Part shown: piece by piece, positions 29,556 to 39,430 of the stretch
How the letters are laid out: each line of letters starts with the position of its first letter
Position numbering within the stretch: position 1 is the first letter of the stretch
Assembly: GCA_001695595.3 (NCBI GenBank)
Contig: MBPM02000018.1
Coordinates: forward strand, 124,001 to 188,000
Direction of reading: 5' to 3'
Source: Plasmopara viticola
Taxonomy: Eukaryota; Oomycota; Peronosporomycetes; Peronosporales; Peronosporaceae
Length of the DNA stretch: 64,000 nucleotides
Program-made: the position numbers and the translations under genes
The notes under the pieces: model-generated
The model's database searches: none
Seen by the model: only the letters and a program-made list of their open reading frames with translations
Told to the model about the DNA's origin: nothing

Positions 29556-29847
29556 TGATTGAAGGTGACTTTGAGCACTAAGTAGGAGGCGGAGGCGAGG
29601 AAACCGAAGCGGAGAAGGCACTTGGGGGTTTGAACGGAATTTTAGAAGTGATTGATTTATTGGAGTTAGTTTGGTTGCTGCGTAGAAATGCAGCAGTGCA
29701 TCTTATCACTAAGTGCATCTAATCACAAACATTTCTTACTCGTCCAATCAGCCTACTCGTCTAATCAACGTGTGGTCGTATTGGACCGGTTCATGCTAAC
29801 CGGTTAATGGGTACAATGTACCAACTGGTCAGCATAAACCTGTAACA
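29556..29847 (-). repeat. 5' LTR of E
   Basis: 292 bp. The hairpin of the other copy has one stem mismatch here (AAATGCAGC). It is bounded by GTACC at 29848-29852. Confidence 0.85.
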
Positions 29848-30204
29848 GTACCAAAACACGCGCTTGAGAGCTTGCCAATGCGTAGGGCATGGATCAGCAG
29901 CAAGTTGAGAAAGAACTTCCACTGCAGCGGCGAGGTCCGGCCGCGTCCCGACCATGAGATACATGAGGCACTCAATTGCATTTCGGTACGGAACATTTGC
30001 CATCGTTGTACTGTGCTGGCAGCCGCCCTCGCACATTGTCTTCGTCAGCTTGAGGCCAGGTTCTTGGGGTGTCTTGACCGGGTTGCTGTTCACCATGCCG
30101 AACTTCGTCAAAATGTCTTTGGCGAACTTGGTCTGACGCATTGCCACAATACCAGCAGAACGATCCTGTTCAAATTTCGATGCCCAGAAAATACTTGAGA
30201 TCAC
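29848..30204 (-). pseudogene. RT C-terminal part of A2
   Basis: MRQTKFAKDILTKF, VKTPQEPGLKLTKTMCEGGC, YRNAIECLMYLMVGTRPDLAAAV and HWQALKRVFWY, the RT-RNase H connection. It is cut by E and continues at 25279. The family's VGCLMYL reads IECLMYL here. Confidence 0.8.
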
Positions 30205-30898
30205 CTAAGTCAGTCATTTCGAAACGCTCGCTTAATGCTTGCTTAGTTGACTTGAGCATCCTGTCGTCACTGCTCGCGAGAACCAAATCATCAACGTAAA
30301 GAGCCACAAAAATCATGTGCTGGTCATCTCGCTTCACGTACACACAACGATCGGCTTCGCACTTTTTGAGTCCCAGCATAATCATGAACTTGTCAATCGT
30401 CTGATTCCACATACGAGGTGACTGTTTTAATCCGTAAAGCGACCGCTTGAGCTGACAAACATGATCTGGCTGGCGTTCGTCCTCGTAACCTTGTGGCTGA
30501 ACCATGTAAATGTCTTCATCGAGAGACCCGTTCAAGAAGGCTGTCTTGACATCCATCTGGTGCACTTTAAGTCCGTACTTGGCTGTCAAACTGAGGAGAA
30601 TCTGTATTGAAGTAAACTTGGCCACCGGTGCAAATGTTTCATCATAGTCGATACCGTGCTTTTGCGAAAATCCTTTGGCGACAAGTCGAGCCTTGAATCG
30701 CTCGATCCCTCCTGCTTGATTCTCCTTGACTCGAAACACCCATCGACAGCCAATAGCTTTTCGTCCTTGAGGCAACGGCACCAACGACCACGTCTTGTTT
30801 TTGGGGAGGGAGTCGATTTCCGAGACGCATGCCTCTTTCCACTTGGCCGCGTTGCTAGATTCCATTGCCGACTTGTACGTAGTTGGCACTTCTCCCAC
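30170..30898 (-). CDS. Copia reverse transcriptase (A2)
   Basis: A 242-residue frame from the RT entry region (MGEVPTTYKSAMESSNAAKWKEAC) through GRKAIGCRWVFRVKENQAGGIERF, ARLVAKGFSQKHGIDYDETFAPVAKFTS, HQMDVKTAFLNGSLDEDIYMVQPQGY and the catalytic ALYVDDLVLASSD to LKYFLGIEI. It is an intact RT palm in sequence. It shifts frame at about 30175 against the following piece. The unbroken GCRW at residue ~57 is the site where the 1-11661 array carries an LTR. Confidence 0.8.
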   Translation of the reverse strand: MGEVPTTYKSAMESSNAAKWKEACVSEIDSLPKNKTWSLVPLPQGRKAIGCRWVFRVKENQAGGIERFKARLVAKGFSQKHGIDYDETFAPVAKFTSIQILLSLTAKYGLKVHQMDVKTAFLNGSLDEDIYMVQPQGYEDERQPDHVCQLKRSLYGLKQSPRMWNQTIDKFMIMLGLKKCEADRCVYVKRDDQHMIFVALYVDDLVLASSDDRMLKSTKQALSERFEMTDLGDLKYFLGIEI

Positions 30899-30930
30899 TG
30901 AATCTACAACAAAGGCCGCTTCAAAATCGC

Positions 30931-31353
30931 CTACCCGTGAGCCACTGCTGACATCTCGTCCAGTGACATCTGTGGTCGGCTTTGGCGCTTGGGCCTTGGG
31001 GGGTCTGCAACCTTCTCTAGCGATCGCGACCGCTGAATACGCTTGCTTCCTGGTTCGACCTCCACATCCGGAGCCGAGACTTCTTCTTGCTCGCAGTCAG
31101 TCCCATTAGATCCTGCCGAACAATCGCGTGCATCATCTTGAATAATCACTTCATTGCTGTCATAACTTCGTCTCCCACTGTCGAAGACATCCTCCATGAA
31201 CTGTGCGTCGCGGCTCTCAAGTACTCGACCACTCACAATTTCTTCAAAGCGGTACGCTTTTTCGTGATCCGAGTGATCAAGAAATCGGCACCGCACCGAT
31301 CGAGCGTCAAAATTGGTCCGTTTTCCTTCGGCACTTGAACGTACGCGTGGCAA
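30931..31353 (-). pseudogene. Integrase C-terminus and linker (A2)
   Basis: FDARSVRCRFLDHSDHEKAYRFEEI, SRDAQFMEDVFDSGRRS, an acidic linker and SLDEMSAVAHG. It begins after a frameshift near 31325 (VPKENG in place of VPKEKR) and ends at a shift at 30931. Confidence 0.75.
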
Positions 31354-32963
31354 CCAAAAACCTTAAGGTTTGCCAGAAGCGGTTTCTTGCCGGTCCAAAT
31401 TTGATGAGGTGACATGTCGGACTTGATGGCGCGCGTTGGGCACCGATTCCGTAGGAAAGTGGCAGTCATGACGGCTTTACCCCAGTAAGACTTCGGCAAG
31501 TTGGCGTGCTCTAGCATACAGCGAGCACATTCCACAAGCGTCCGATTCATTCGCTCTGCAACGCCATTTAGCTGGGGTCTGTACGGCGGTGTCAATTTCT
31601 GTACAATACCACGCTTTGCACAGAACTTCGTCATGGCGCCGTTCACGTATTCTCTGCCATTATCGCAACGAAGTGTCTTGACGCGGCGGCAAGTTTGGTT
31701 TTCCGCTAGAGCAACAAATTCTGCAAACTTGTCGGATACTTCAGACTTGTTTCTGAGCAAGAAGACAACGCAAAAATGCGACTTCTCGTCAACAAATGTA
31801 ACGCAATAGCGCTTGCCTCCAAACGTTGGTGATTGCATGGGACCGCACACGTCGCTGTGAATAGTCTCCAACACGTGTTTGGCACGACTTGGGGAGGAGT
31901 TCATAAAGCTCACCCGCGTCTGTTTGCCCAGCGCACAGCCCTCGCATGTTTCCCACTGAGTAGCTGTCTTGAGGTTGATACCAATTCCATACTTCTTCTT
32001 GACAATGGCATCTAGACCGCCGTAACCAATGTGGCCAAGTCGAAGGTGCCAGAGGTACGACGTGGTGTCCCCATGGCATCCCGACGAACTTGTCACATTG
32101 GCTGCGTCAATATTGACAGGCGTCATGCAGAGCCTGAACAAACCCTTGCCTTCGCGAGCACCAAGCTTCCAACGGACACCTTTGGCTTTGGCAAAACATC
32201 CATCGCGCTCAAACGTGACCGGGCCAACATCCTTCGTAAAGCGTCCAACGAAAAAAAGATTGCGCGAAAGCTTTGGGATCTGCCACACTGTAGTAAGCAC
32301 ACCCTTCTTGAGTCCGCGCGGAGTAGCCATAGACATAACAATGTCACCCGTGCCCACTGCCTGAACCACTCCATCATCTGCAAGATGCACGTCCATCGGT
32401 GAGATTGTCTTGTAATTCTTCATGTACTCTCGTGAGTACGTCATGTGCTGCGTCGCACCCGAGTCGACCAGCCACACAGAACTTGACTTGGTGGTACTCC
32501 CACCAACCGAAAACAAAAATTCGCTAGAGTAATCCTCACTCTGCGCGACATTAGCGCGTTGCGTCCTTTGATGCTCTCCATTCTCTCGAATTCGAGCCGG
32601 ACATTTTGCGAGCCAGTGCCCTTGCTCGCCACAGTAGTGGCAGATACTCGTGGGCTTCATTGAGACTTGTCGTCCCTTGCGCCGTCCATTGTCCGCTGAC
32701 ACGAATGCTTGCACCTGACCGTGCACGGCTCCATCGACGCCGCCATCGTGTTCCTTGCGCTTCATATCCTCGTGAAGCAGCCGAGACGTCACAAGCTCCC
32801 AAGACAGCGAGTCGGCTCTTGACTCCAATGCTGTAATGAGAAATGCGAACGACTTACTGAGACTTGCAAGAAGCGTGATTACCAAGTCGTCCCCGCTTAC
32901 TGGAGCACCAACCGCGTCGAGTTGCTCCGCTAGAGTCTTCATCTTGTTGATATGCACGAGCAC
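31233..32963 (-). CDS. Copia Gag C-terminus, protease and integrase (A2)
   Basis: A 576-residue frame. It carries INKMKTLAEQLDAVGAPVS of Gag, the knuckle CHYCGEQGHWLAKCP near residue 112, protease VDSGATQHMTYS near 166, the zinc region LWHLRLGHIGYGGLD and CEGCALGKQTR, HSDVCGPM, RCDNGREYVNG and NGVAERMNRTLVECARCM. All three DDE residues are visible. It ends out of frame after VPKE near 31325. The stop upstream at about 32968 (GGT-TAG) separates it from the Gag start. Confidence 0.8.
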   Translation of the reverse strand: MLVHINKMKTLAEQLDAVGAPVSGDDLVITLLASLSKSFAFLITALESRADSLSWELVTSRLLHEDMKRKEHDGGVDGAVHGQVQAFVSADNGRRKGRQVSMKPTSICHYCGEQGHWLAKCPARIRENGEHQRTQRANVAQSEDYSSEFLFSVGGSTTKSSSVWLVDSGATQHMTYSREYMKNYKTISPMDVHLADDGVVQAVGTGDIVMSMATPRGLKKGVLTTVWQIPKLSRNLFFVGRFTKDVGPVTFERDGCFAKAKGVRWKLGAREGKGLFRLCMTPVNIDAANVTSSSGCHGDTTSYLWHLRLGHIGYGGLDAIVKKKYGIGINLKTATQWETCEGCALGKQTRVSFMNSSPSRAKHVLETIHSDVCGPMQSPTFGGKRYCVTFVDEKSHFCVVFLLRNKSEVSDKFAEFVALAENQTCRRVKTLRCDNGREYVNGAMTKFCAKRGIVQKLTPPYRPQLNGVAERMNRTLVECARCMLEHANLPKSYWGKAVMTATFLRNRCPTRAIKSDMSPHQIWTGKKPLLANLKVFGCHAYVQVPKENGPILTLDRCGADFLITRITKKRTALKKL

Positions 32964-33127
32964 ATCCTAACCTTCTTCCATCTTGGCCGTGAAGAAACGA
33001 CGACGAAGAAAGAGCTTATTGGCCAAACTCTTCTTCTCGAAATGTCCCTCGATCCTTGACCATGCATCATGCGCACCACTTGACGACCGGACCAGTGGCA
33101 GTTGCGAGTCTTCCATCGCAAGACAGA

Positions 33128-33379
33128 TTATCGCTGCGCTTTCCGAGACTTCATCGTGTAAGTCGACTGGTCCATCGCATTCGTGCAGTGCTCCAGCTTG
33201 ATCTCACCACTTGCGACTTCCCACAGGTCCCTCTCCTCCAGCACCATCTGCATCTTGAACTTCCAGGTGTGAAAGTTGGTGCCGTCAAACTTGTTGATTC
33301 GACTTGGCATAGACGCGTCCATGGTGGCGAAGGCAGAGTCAGAGAAGGAGGAGGCAGAGTCGGCGGGGCTTGGGCTCAT
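33128..33379 (-). CDS. Copia Gag N-terminus (A2)
   Basis: Starts at the PBS ATG (MSPSPADSASSFSDSAFATMDAS), then [35 protein letters not shown] changed to AMDQ. A frameshift near 33140 leads into 33121-32970, where the Gag core (AHDAWSRIEGHFEKKSLANKLF in pieces) continues. Confidence 0.75.
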   Translation of the reverse strand: MSPSPADSASSFSDSAFATMDASMPSRINKFDGTNFHTWKFKMQMVLEERDLWEVASGEIKLEHCTNAMDQSTYTMKSRKAQR

Positions 33380-33383
33380 AACC

Positions 33384-33695
33384 TGTTGAAAAGGTCGAAG
33401 TGAGCACTAGTTGGCAAAATGCAAAGTAAATATATTTAATGGTCCTTAGTTCGCAACTACATGCTACCTCTAAGCCAATGATTTATCTAAGCCAACCAGA
33501 ATGACTCACTATCCGGGCGCAATCATCTTCCCATCACGAAACCGATCTTTTGCCCATTTGAAACCCGCTCCCTAAGTCAGTCATCAACTGATTGCAGATA
33601 CCGGTACTTACCGGTATGAAGTCGCTGGTCGAGGCATTACTTTCACGGCATCTTCGACAACGCCAGTATCTTGTCGAGGCGCATTCTTGTCAACA
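33384..33695 (-). repeat. 5' LTR of A2
   Basis: 312 bp with the same extra start as the 3' copy. On the plus strand it ends CAACA at 33695 and is followed by GGGGG and C1 integrase. A weak plus-strand reading starting at 33687 inside it is not a real start. Confidence 0.85.
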
Positions 33696-34399
33696 GGGGG
33701 AAGCAAGTATTTCCTACTAATTGTGGATGAGGCCAGTAGATGTATGAAGGGTTTCTGCTTGCAAGCCAGATCGGACAGCGAAGATGCAATCAAGACTTAC
33801 ATTGTGAAGGTTCAGACTCAGTTTGGAAAGAAAGTCAAGTTCGTACGTCATGACGGAGCTCGTGAGTTTGCAACCAACTCGTTAAAGGTCTATTACGAGA
33901 ACGAGGGTATCGAGCAGCAGGTAACAGTCCCATATGCGCATCAAACCAACGGAACAGCTGAGCGCGCAATAAGGACGATTGTGACTATTGGACGCAGCAT
34001 ACTACATCACACTAAACTGGACAAGTGTTTTTGGGGAGAGGCCGCTATGACTGCAATATACATCAAGAACCGCCTTCCCTCACCAAAAATCAAGAACAAG
34101 ACTCCATTCGAGATCATTCACAAGCTCAAGCCAAGCGTTGGACATATGCGTGTCTTTGGGTGTCGGGCCTACGTTTTTACTCCGAAAGAAAGAGGCTCAA
34201 GTGGGACCCCAAGTCTCGAGTTGGTGTGTTTGTGGGCTATGAAGAAGTGTCCAAAGCATATCGAGTCTACGACATTCAAACTCAGCAAATAGTGGTTAGT
34301 CGAGACGTAAAGTTTGATGAATCAAGTTTTGGTGATTTGGAAGTCAACATTTTTGACGACATTGTGAAAGCAAACATGGACTTCGACTTATCGAAATAG
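33696..34399 (+). CDS. Copia integrase (C1, right part)
   Basis: Resumes from 19983 as GSKYFLLIVDEASRCMKG, then RHDGAREFATNSL (second Asp), NGTAERAIRTIV (Glu), KCFWGEAAMTAIYIKNR and MRVFGCRAYVFTPKE. At about 34190 the frame shifts and continues LKWDPKSRVGVFVGYEEVSKAYRVYD and SRDVKFDESSFGD to 34399. The integrase C-terminus is complete apart from that shift. Confidence 0.8.
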
Positions 34400-35160
34400 A
34401 AGACGACGGCTTCACATACACGACGAACTTCAAGCAAACGGGTAAGCGCAAGCAGCGTCAATCAGAAAGAGCTTCAAGTCCCGAGTATCGTGAAGCAGGA
34501 CTGGATGAAACAAGTGCTCCTAAAGAAATGGACTCACGTCGAACCAAGCGACAGTCTCGTATGCAATCAGGATCTAGCAGTAATCAAGAATCACAGGCTT
34601 CCGAAGACGAACACATCGACTCAACTTCACCGACATTCTGGCGTGCGAGTGTGAACGCTGTCGAAGCTTACGACTTATCCGAGCCAGCCACTTATCAAGA
34701 AGCTATAAGTGGACCCGATCAGCTTCACTGGCGCAAAGCCATTCGTGCGGAACTTGATACAATGCGGCTTCATCAAGTCTTTCGAGCTGCAAAGTTGCCA
34801 TCAGGACTTCAAGCTATCGGAACTAAGTGGGTTTTTAAGATCAAGCGAAAGGCCGACGGCTCAATCGAGAAATACAAGGCTCGACTCGAGGCAAAGGGTT
34901 GTCGACAAAAATACGGAATCGACTATACAGAAACGTTTTCGCCTGTGGTCAAGTGCGTGACGTTACGGATGGTCATCGCTTTGACGAAGTACTTTAAGAG
35001 GCCACTTAATCAATTGGACGTTGTGACAGCTTTTCTGTATGGGAAGATGAAGGAAGTTGTTTACTGCACTACACCAGAAGGAGTTGAACTTGACAAAGAA
35101 TTTGACTGTCTTGTACTCGACAAGGCAATTTACGGTCTGAAACAAGCTTCTCGCGTATGA
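34400..35160 (+). CDS. Copia linker and RT N-terminal half (C1)
   Basis: After a TAG at 34397 and a frame change, from 34528 a 210-residue frame gives SPTFWRASVNAVEA, ISGPDQLHWRKAIRAEL, then RT GTKWVFKIKRKADGSIEKY, GIDYTETFSPVVK, QLDVVTAFLYGKMKE and YGLKQASRV, where one base is missing (VWNETF becomes V-stop). Two residues usual in the family differ (LEAKGC for LVAKGF). Confidence 0.75.
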
Positions 35161-36230
35161 ATGAGACTTTTGATAAGTTTGTGTGCTCGATTGGATATCA
35201 AGTTTCAGCCTTCGATCCGTGCCTTTACATCAAGGTCTCGAACAACGGCTGCGCGCTACTTCTGGTATATGTCGATGATGTGTTGATTACCGAGAGTTCA
35301 ACAGCATTGATTGTGGATACGAAAATTGCCTTAAAGAATTGCTTTGAGATGACCGACAGTGGCAAGTGCGCGTTTGTCCTGGGCATCGAGCTTGTAGACA
35401 ATGACAACGGCAGTGTTACAATGTGTCAACGGCGATACATCAATGACATTCTCAATCGATTTGGTATGGATGATTACAAGTCAGTTATAAGTCCAACAGA
35501 CATCAGCACAAAGCTTGTGCCAAGCGACTCTCCGACCAAGGTAAACGCGCCATTTCGAGAAGCGGTCGGAGCTCTAATGCATCTGACAACAGCGACGCGG
35601 CCGGACATTGCGTTTGCAGTTGGCTATGTTTCAAGGTTTATGGAAAACACACAGATTGAGCATTGGACTGCAGTCAAGCGTATATTTCGCTATTTGCAAG
35701 GTACAAAGTCTCATGGAATTTGCTCTCAGCCCGGCAACAAAGTCAATTTTTGTGGATACTCGGACGCTGATTGGGCAGGTGATTACACCGACCGCAAGTC
35801 GACTTCTGGATTCGCTTTCATACTGATGAATGCTCCGGTAAGCTGGGGAAGTAAAAAGCAGTCAAGCGTTTCATTGTCCACCAGCGAAGCTGAGTACATT
35901 GCTCTAAGCTTAGCGGTTCAAGAAGGTAAATGGGTTCATCGCTTACTGTGCGAGATTCTGGATGCGGCAGGTGAGCCTGGACCGGAGCTCAAGATTCTTG
36001 ATGACAACCAGTCTTTCCTCAAGATGACCAAGAATCCTGTCAATCACGGCCGAGCCAAACATATCGACATCAAGTACCACCACATTCGCGACGAAGTCAA
36101 GCGTGGCGAAATACATCTTGAGTACTGCGAGACCGAAAACATGCTGGCGGACATTATGACAAAAGGCTTACCAGGACCGCGCCACAAGACCATGACAGCG
36201 GCGCTTGGCATACAAGCCGGTTCGCATTGA
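35157..36230 (+). CDS. Copia RT C-terminal half and RNase H (C1)
   Basis: A 357-residue frame. NETFDKFVCSIGYQ, LLLVYVDDVLITESS (catalytic), [89 protein letters not shown] and ADIMTKGLPGP, ending GIQAGSH. RT and RNase H catalytic residues are present. The ATG used by the frame is internal. The stop is followed by the polypurine tract TGAGGGGGCG. Confidence 0.8.
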   Translation: MNETFDKFVCSIGYQVSAFDPCLYIKVSNNGCALLLVYVDDVLITESSTALIVDTKIALKNCFEMTDSGKCAFVLGIELVDNDNGSVTMCQRRYINDILNRFGMDDYKSVISPTDISTKLVPSDSPTKVNAPFREAVGALMHLTTATRPDIAFAVGYVSRFMENTQIEHWTAVKRIFRYLQGTKSHGICSQPGNKVNFCGYSDADWAGDYTDRKSTSGFAFILMNAPVSWGSKKQSSVSLSTSEAEYIALSLAVQEGKWVHRLLCEILDAAGEPGPELKILDDNQSFLKMTKNPVNHGRAKHIDIKYHHIRDEVKRGEIHLEYCETENMLADIMTKGLPGPRHKTMTAALGIQAGSH

Positions 36231-36240
36231 GGGGGCGTAT

Positions 36241-36490
36241 TGAGGGTTATGGGTTTCAGGTAATGTTCACAACCCAACCCGGTCCAATCCGAACCGCGGT
36301 TCAACATAGATTTTACTTTTTACGGTTTAAGGTAATTACGTTATGTAGAATAAGTGGTTACGAGTTGTAGGACTTTAAACCCCAATAAATCAATCACTTC
36401 CAAATTTACTTCCTCTCAGTCAAGTGTCTTCGCGTCAACGCAAACGACCCTTCATTTCGCTTCTTCAGCCTCCCTTACCTTCCGGCCTCT
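36241..36490 (+). repeat. C-type LTR (3' LTR of C1), end missing
   Basis: TGAGGGTTATGGG to TTCCGGCCTC, 250 bp, lacking the last 11-12 bases of the 5' copy (AACAATTAACA). It joins TTTTCCCGCGG of C0 directly. Confidence 0.85.
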
Positions 36491-36688
36491 TTTCCCGCGG
36501 ATGAAGAAGAGAAAGCCACATCAGGTGATGACTCTACCCCTCCTGTCTTTTGGCGAGCAAGTGCAAACGCGGTCGAAGCCGGCGATCTGTCAGAACCAAT
36601 GACATTTCAAGATGCTGTTAGCGGGCCTGACCAAGTTCACTGGCGCAAGGCGATCCATGCAGATCTGGACTCGTTGCACCTTCGTGGT
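36491..36688 (+). pseudogene. Linker of C0, right part
   Basis: Continues C0 from 17980: FPADEEEKATSGDDS, PPVFWRASANAVEAGDLSEP, DAVSGPDQVHWRKAIHADL, LHLRG. It extends about 45 bases beyond the point where the inverted duplicate ends (46367). It is cut by the B3 LTR. Confidence 0.8.
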
Positions 36689-37025
36689 TATTGGTAGGGT
36701 GAGCGGGGCGAAGGCAAAGAGTTTGAGGCGTGTGGTGAAGAGTCTGCGCGAGGGAAAACCGAGCGAAGACACTTGTGAGGAAGAAAGAAAATTTCAAAGT
36801 GAGTGTATTCATTTGGTCCTTAGTTCACAACTCTTTGCTACATCTAAGCGATACATTTATCTAAGCCAATCAGAAGCACTTACCATCCGGGCGCAGTCAT
36901 CTTGAGTGCGCCTGTCCGTGCGTCTATCCATGACGCCATCGTTGTTTGTTTGAACCGTCGGACAGCCGCTCGTATTGGACAGCCTTGAAAACCGGAATAA
37001 AACTGAGGAAAACCGACTACCTTCA
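36689..37025 (-). repeat. B-type LTR (3' LTR of B3)
   Basis: About 337 bp; minus strand TGAAGGTAGTCGG to CCCTACCAATA. The start keeps TG, which shows that the TAAAGG of B2 is degraded. The lower end is less certain (within a few bases). Confidence 0.75.
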
Positions 37026-37506
37026 ATACTCCCCCTCAATACGAGCACGCGTGAATTCCGAGAGCCCTCATTAGGTCGGCATGACAAGGTCCTGGAAGTG
37101 CCTTAGTCATTATGTCTGCCAATATTGCCGAGGTCTCGCAATATTCAAGCTTGACTTCACCGCGTTTGACTTCGTCACGGATGTGATAATACTTGATATC
37201 AATGTGCTTGGCTCGACCATGGTTGACCGGGTTCTTCGTCATCTTGATACATGATTGATTGTCTTCAAACATCTTCAGCTCCGGTTTATCTTTACCAGCT
37301 GCACCTAAAATTTCACGAAGAAGACGATGTACCCACTTGCCTTCTTGTATCGCTAGGCTGAGTGCAATATATTCAGCTTCGCTTGTCGACAGTGAAACGC
37401 TTGATTATTTCTTGCTTCCCCAACTCAAAGGTGCCCCCATCAACATAAATGCATAGCCAGAGGTTGACTTGCGGTCCGCATGATCGCCAGCCCAATCTGC
37501 ATCCGG
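37026..37506 (-). pseudogene. RNase H of B3
   Basis: On the minus strand: [63 protein letters not shown] stands in place of Tyr before SDADW (about 37509) and in place of Gln after SKK (about 37407). The polypurine tract lies at 37026-37041. Confidence 0.75.
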
Positions 37507-38322
37507 TTATCCCCGGAAATGTACATGATCACTAGCCTTAAATGTGATGCCGTGCGACTTACCTCCTTGAAGGTAGCGAAGAACTCTCTTTATCGCAACC
37601 CAGTGTTCAGCTTGTGGGTTCTCCATAAAATGTGAAACATATCCAACAGCAAAAGCAATGTCTGGACGTGTTGCAGTTGTCAGATGCATCAAGGCACCCA
37701 CAGCTTCGCGAAATGGAACGTCAGCCTTTGTTGTTGCAGCATTTGGCATGAGTCGTAAGCTTAAGTCGGTTGGACTTATTTCTGGCTTGCAATCACTCAT
37801 GCCGAATTGCTTGAGAATGTCGTCGACATAGCGTCTCTGGCAAAGTGTGATGCTGCCGTCGGCGTTATCCACAAGCTCAATGCCCAGAACAAAAGCACAT
37901 TTTCCACTGTCCGTCATTTCAAAGCGTGACTTGAGACTGCCTTTGGTCTCCGCGATGAGCTTGGCCGAGCTGCCAGAGATGAGTACATCGTCTACATAAA
38001 CCAGTAGCAATATGCAATGGCCGTCGACATTCTTGATATAGAGGCATGGGTCGAAAGCAGAAACACAGAAACCAATGGAGCATACAAACTCATCAAATGT
38101 CTCTTTCCAAACTCGGGATGCTTGGTTTAGGCCGTAAATTGCTTTCAACAGTTCCACGCAATCGAAATTACCTTCGATCTCCACTTCCTCTGGTACCACA
38201 CAGTCAACAACTTCTTTCATTACACCGTAGAGAAATGCCGTGACAACATCAAGCTGGTCAAGGGGCCATCCAAGATACTTTGTCAAGCTGATCACCATAC
38301 GCAGTGTGACGTACTTGACCAC
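37507..38322 (-). CDS. Copia reverse transcriptase (B3)
   Basis: A 271-residue frame: VKYVTLRMVISLTKYLGWPLDQLDVVTAFLYG, YGLNQASRVWKETFDEFVCSIGF, LLLVYVDDVLISGSS, DSGKCAFVLGIELVDNADGS, FREAVGALMHLTTATRPDIAFAVGY and LRYLQGGKSHGITF. Upstream RT (KARLVAKGFKQQYGI) continues to about 38450 beyond a stop (TYTETF changed by TAC). It is very close to B5 at 62296-63327. Confidence 0.75.
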   Translation of the reverse strand: MVKYVTLRMVISLTKYLGWPLDQLDVVTAFLYGVMKEVVDCVVPEEVEIEGNFDCVELLKAIYGLNQASRVWKETFDEFVCSIGFCVSAFDPCLYIKNVDGHCILLLVYVDDVLISGSSAKLIAETKGSLKSRFEMTDSGKCAFVLGIELVDNADGSITLCQRRYVDDILKQFGMSDCKPEISPTDLSLRLMPNAATTKADVPFREAVGALMHLTTATRPDIAFAVGYVSHFMENPQAEHWVAIKRVLRYLQGGKSHGITFKASDHVHFRG

Positions 38323-38811
38323 AGGCGAAAACGTTTCCGTGTAGGTAATGCCGTATTGCTGTTTGAATCCTTTTGCGACGAGACGCGCCTTGTAGTTTTC
38401 GATTGATTCGTCGGCTTTGCGCTTGATCTTGAAAACCCACTTCGTTCCAATAGCATGTTCTCCTGCTGAGAGTTTGGCCGCTCAAAACACGTTGCAAATT
38501 CGCATAGAATCCAATTCTGCACGCACCGCTTTTCGCCAATGTACTTGATCTTGTCCGCTTTCCGCATCTTGATAACTCGATGGTTCAGAGAGGTCGGTAG
38601 CTTCGACTTCATAAGCGCTTGCATGCCAAAAATCGCGTGGCACCGAATGATCATTTGTTTCGCTTTTTTCGTCTTCATTTTCCCGATTACTGGTCATGCG
38701 CTCGACCGATCTGCGTTTGGCTCGTAGTTCGTCAATACTTTCAGGCGCACTTGATTCCTCGAGTCCATTCTCGTGATACTCGTGACGTGGGAGAGCTGAA
38801 TCATTGTTAGC
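38323..38811 (-). pseudogene. RT start and IN-RT linker of B3
   Basis: FKIKRKADESIENYKARLVAKGF, FWHASAYEVEATDLSEPSSYQDAESGQDQVHWRKAVRAELDSM, RRSVERMTSNRENEDEKSE, LEESSAPES. Frame changes near 38475 and 38700. It continues across A4 at 43563 (AIYDANNDSALP when rejoined at one TTAGC). Confidence 0.7.
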
Positions 38812-39113
38812 TGTCGAAAAAGGTCACTTGAGCGGAAGATGGCAAAATGCAAAGTGAGTTTATTTTAAAGGTCCTTAGTTCGCAACTACATGCTACCTCT
38901 AAGCCAATGATTTATCTAAGCCAATCAGAGAGACTTACAATCCTGGCGCAATCATCTTCCCATCCGGGCGCAATCATCTTCCCATCCTGAAACCGATCTT
39001 TTGCCCATCTTGAACCCGCTCATTCAGTCAGTCATCAATTGATTGCAGATACCCGTACTTACCGATATATAGCCTCTGGTCGAGGTGTTTCTGCGCCAGC
39101 ATCTTTGACAACA
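38812..39113 (-). repeat. 3' LTR of A4
   Basis: 302 bp; minus strand TGTTGTCAAAGATG to CCTTTTTCGACA. It contains two tandem copies of GCGCAATCATCTTCCCATCC-type sequence (plus strand, from 38947). The coding frame enters its first ~55 bases. Confidence 0.85.
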
Positions 39114-39406
39114 CTCCCACTCGACTCGACAGCTTCAATACCTTGAATCCCAAGTCGACATCGAAGTAAACTGTATTGCGCGGCACCAATGGACTTGGTC
39201 ATGATGTCAGCCAGCATGTCGTGTGTTGGACAGAACTCTAACAACACTTGACCGTCCTCAACCTTCTCACGAACAAAGTGGTACCGAATGTCGATATGCT
39301 TGGTGCGCTTATGAAACTCTGGATTCTTGGTCAGCGCGATTGAGCCTTGATTATCTTCAAGTATCTGGATAGGTTCATCGTCAATCATTTCTTTAAGCTC
39401 GCACAT
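39059..39406 (-). CDS. Copia RNase H C-terminus, ending in the LTR (A4)
   Basis: ILEDNQGSIALTKNPEFHKRTKHIDIRYHFVREKVEDGQ in pieces, [29 protein letters not shown], then VVKDAGAETPRPEAIYR read from the LTR. It is separated from 39431-39865 by a TAA in place of Gln. It shows the family's stop codon position inside U3. Confidence 0.75.
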   Translation of the reverse strand: MCELKEMIDDEPIQILEDNQGSIALTKNPEFHKRTKHIDIRYHFVREKVEDGQVLLEFCPTHDMLADIMTKSIGAAQYSLLRCRLGIQGIEAVESSGSVVKDAGAETPRPEAIYR

Positions 39407-39430
39407 AAAGACTTTTAACCATACGGCTTC

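Larger units (their letters stand above)
25280..29847 (-). mobile_element. Lineage II copia element E, full length
   Basis: 4568 bp with 292 bp LTRs (25280-25571 and 29556-29847), PBS 29539-29555 and a polypurine tract at about 25572-25582. GTACC flanks it (25275-25279 and 29848-29852), splitting RNase H of A2. Coding is nearly intact: one nonsense codon in gag, one frameshifting deletion before integrase. By eye the LTRs differ at about ten positions. Confidence 0.92.
19984..33695 (-). mobile_element. Lineage I copia element A2 with two nested insertions
   Basis: 5' LTR 33384-33695, primer-binding site 33367-33383, coding pieces 33379-29848, 25279-24871 and 20435-20296, 3' LTR 19984-20295. 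GGGGG flanks both ends in C1. The RNase H region is split twice, by E (GTACC target) and by A3 (ATCTT target). Both LTRs are 312 bp and differ at about seven positions by eye. Confidence 0.9.
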
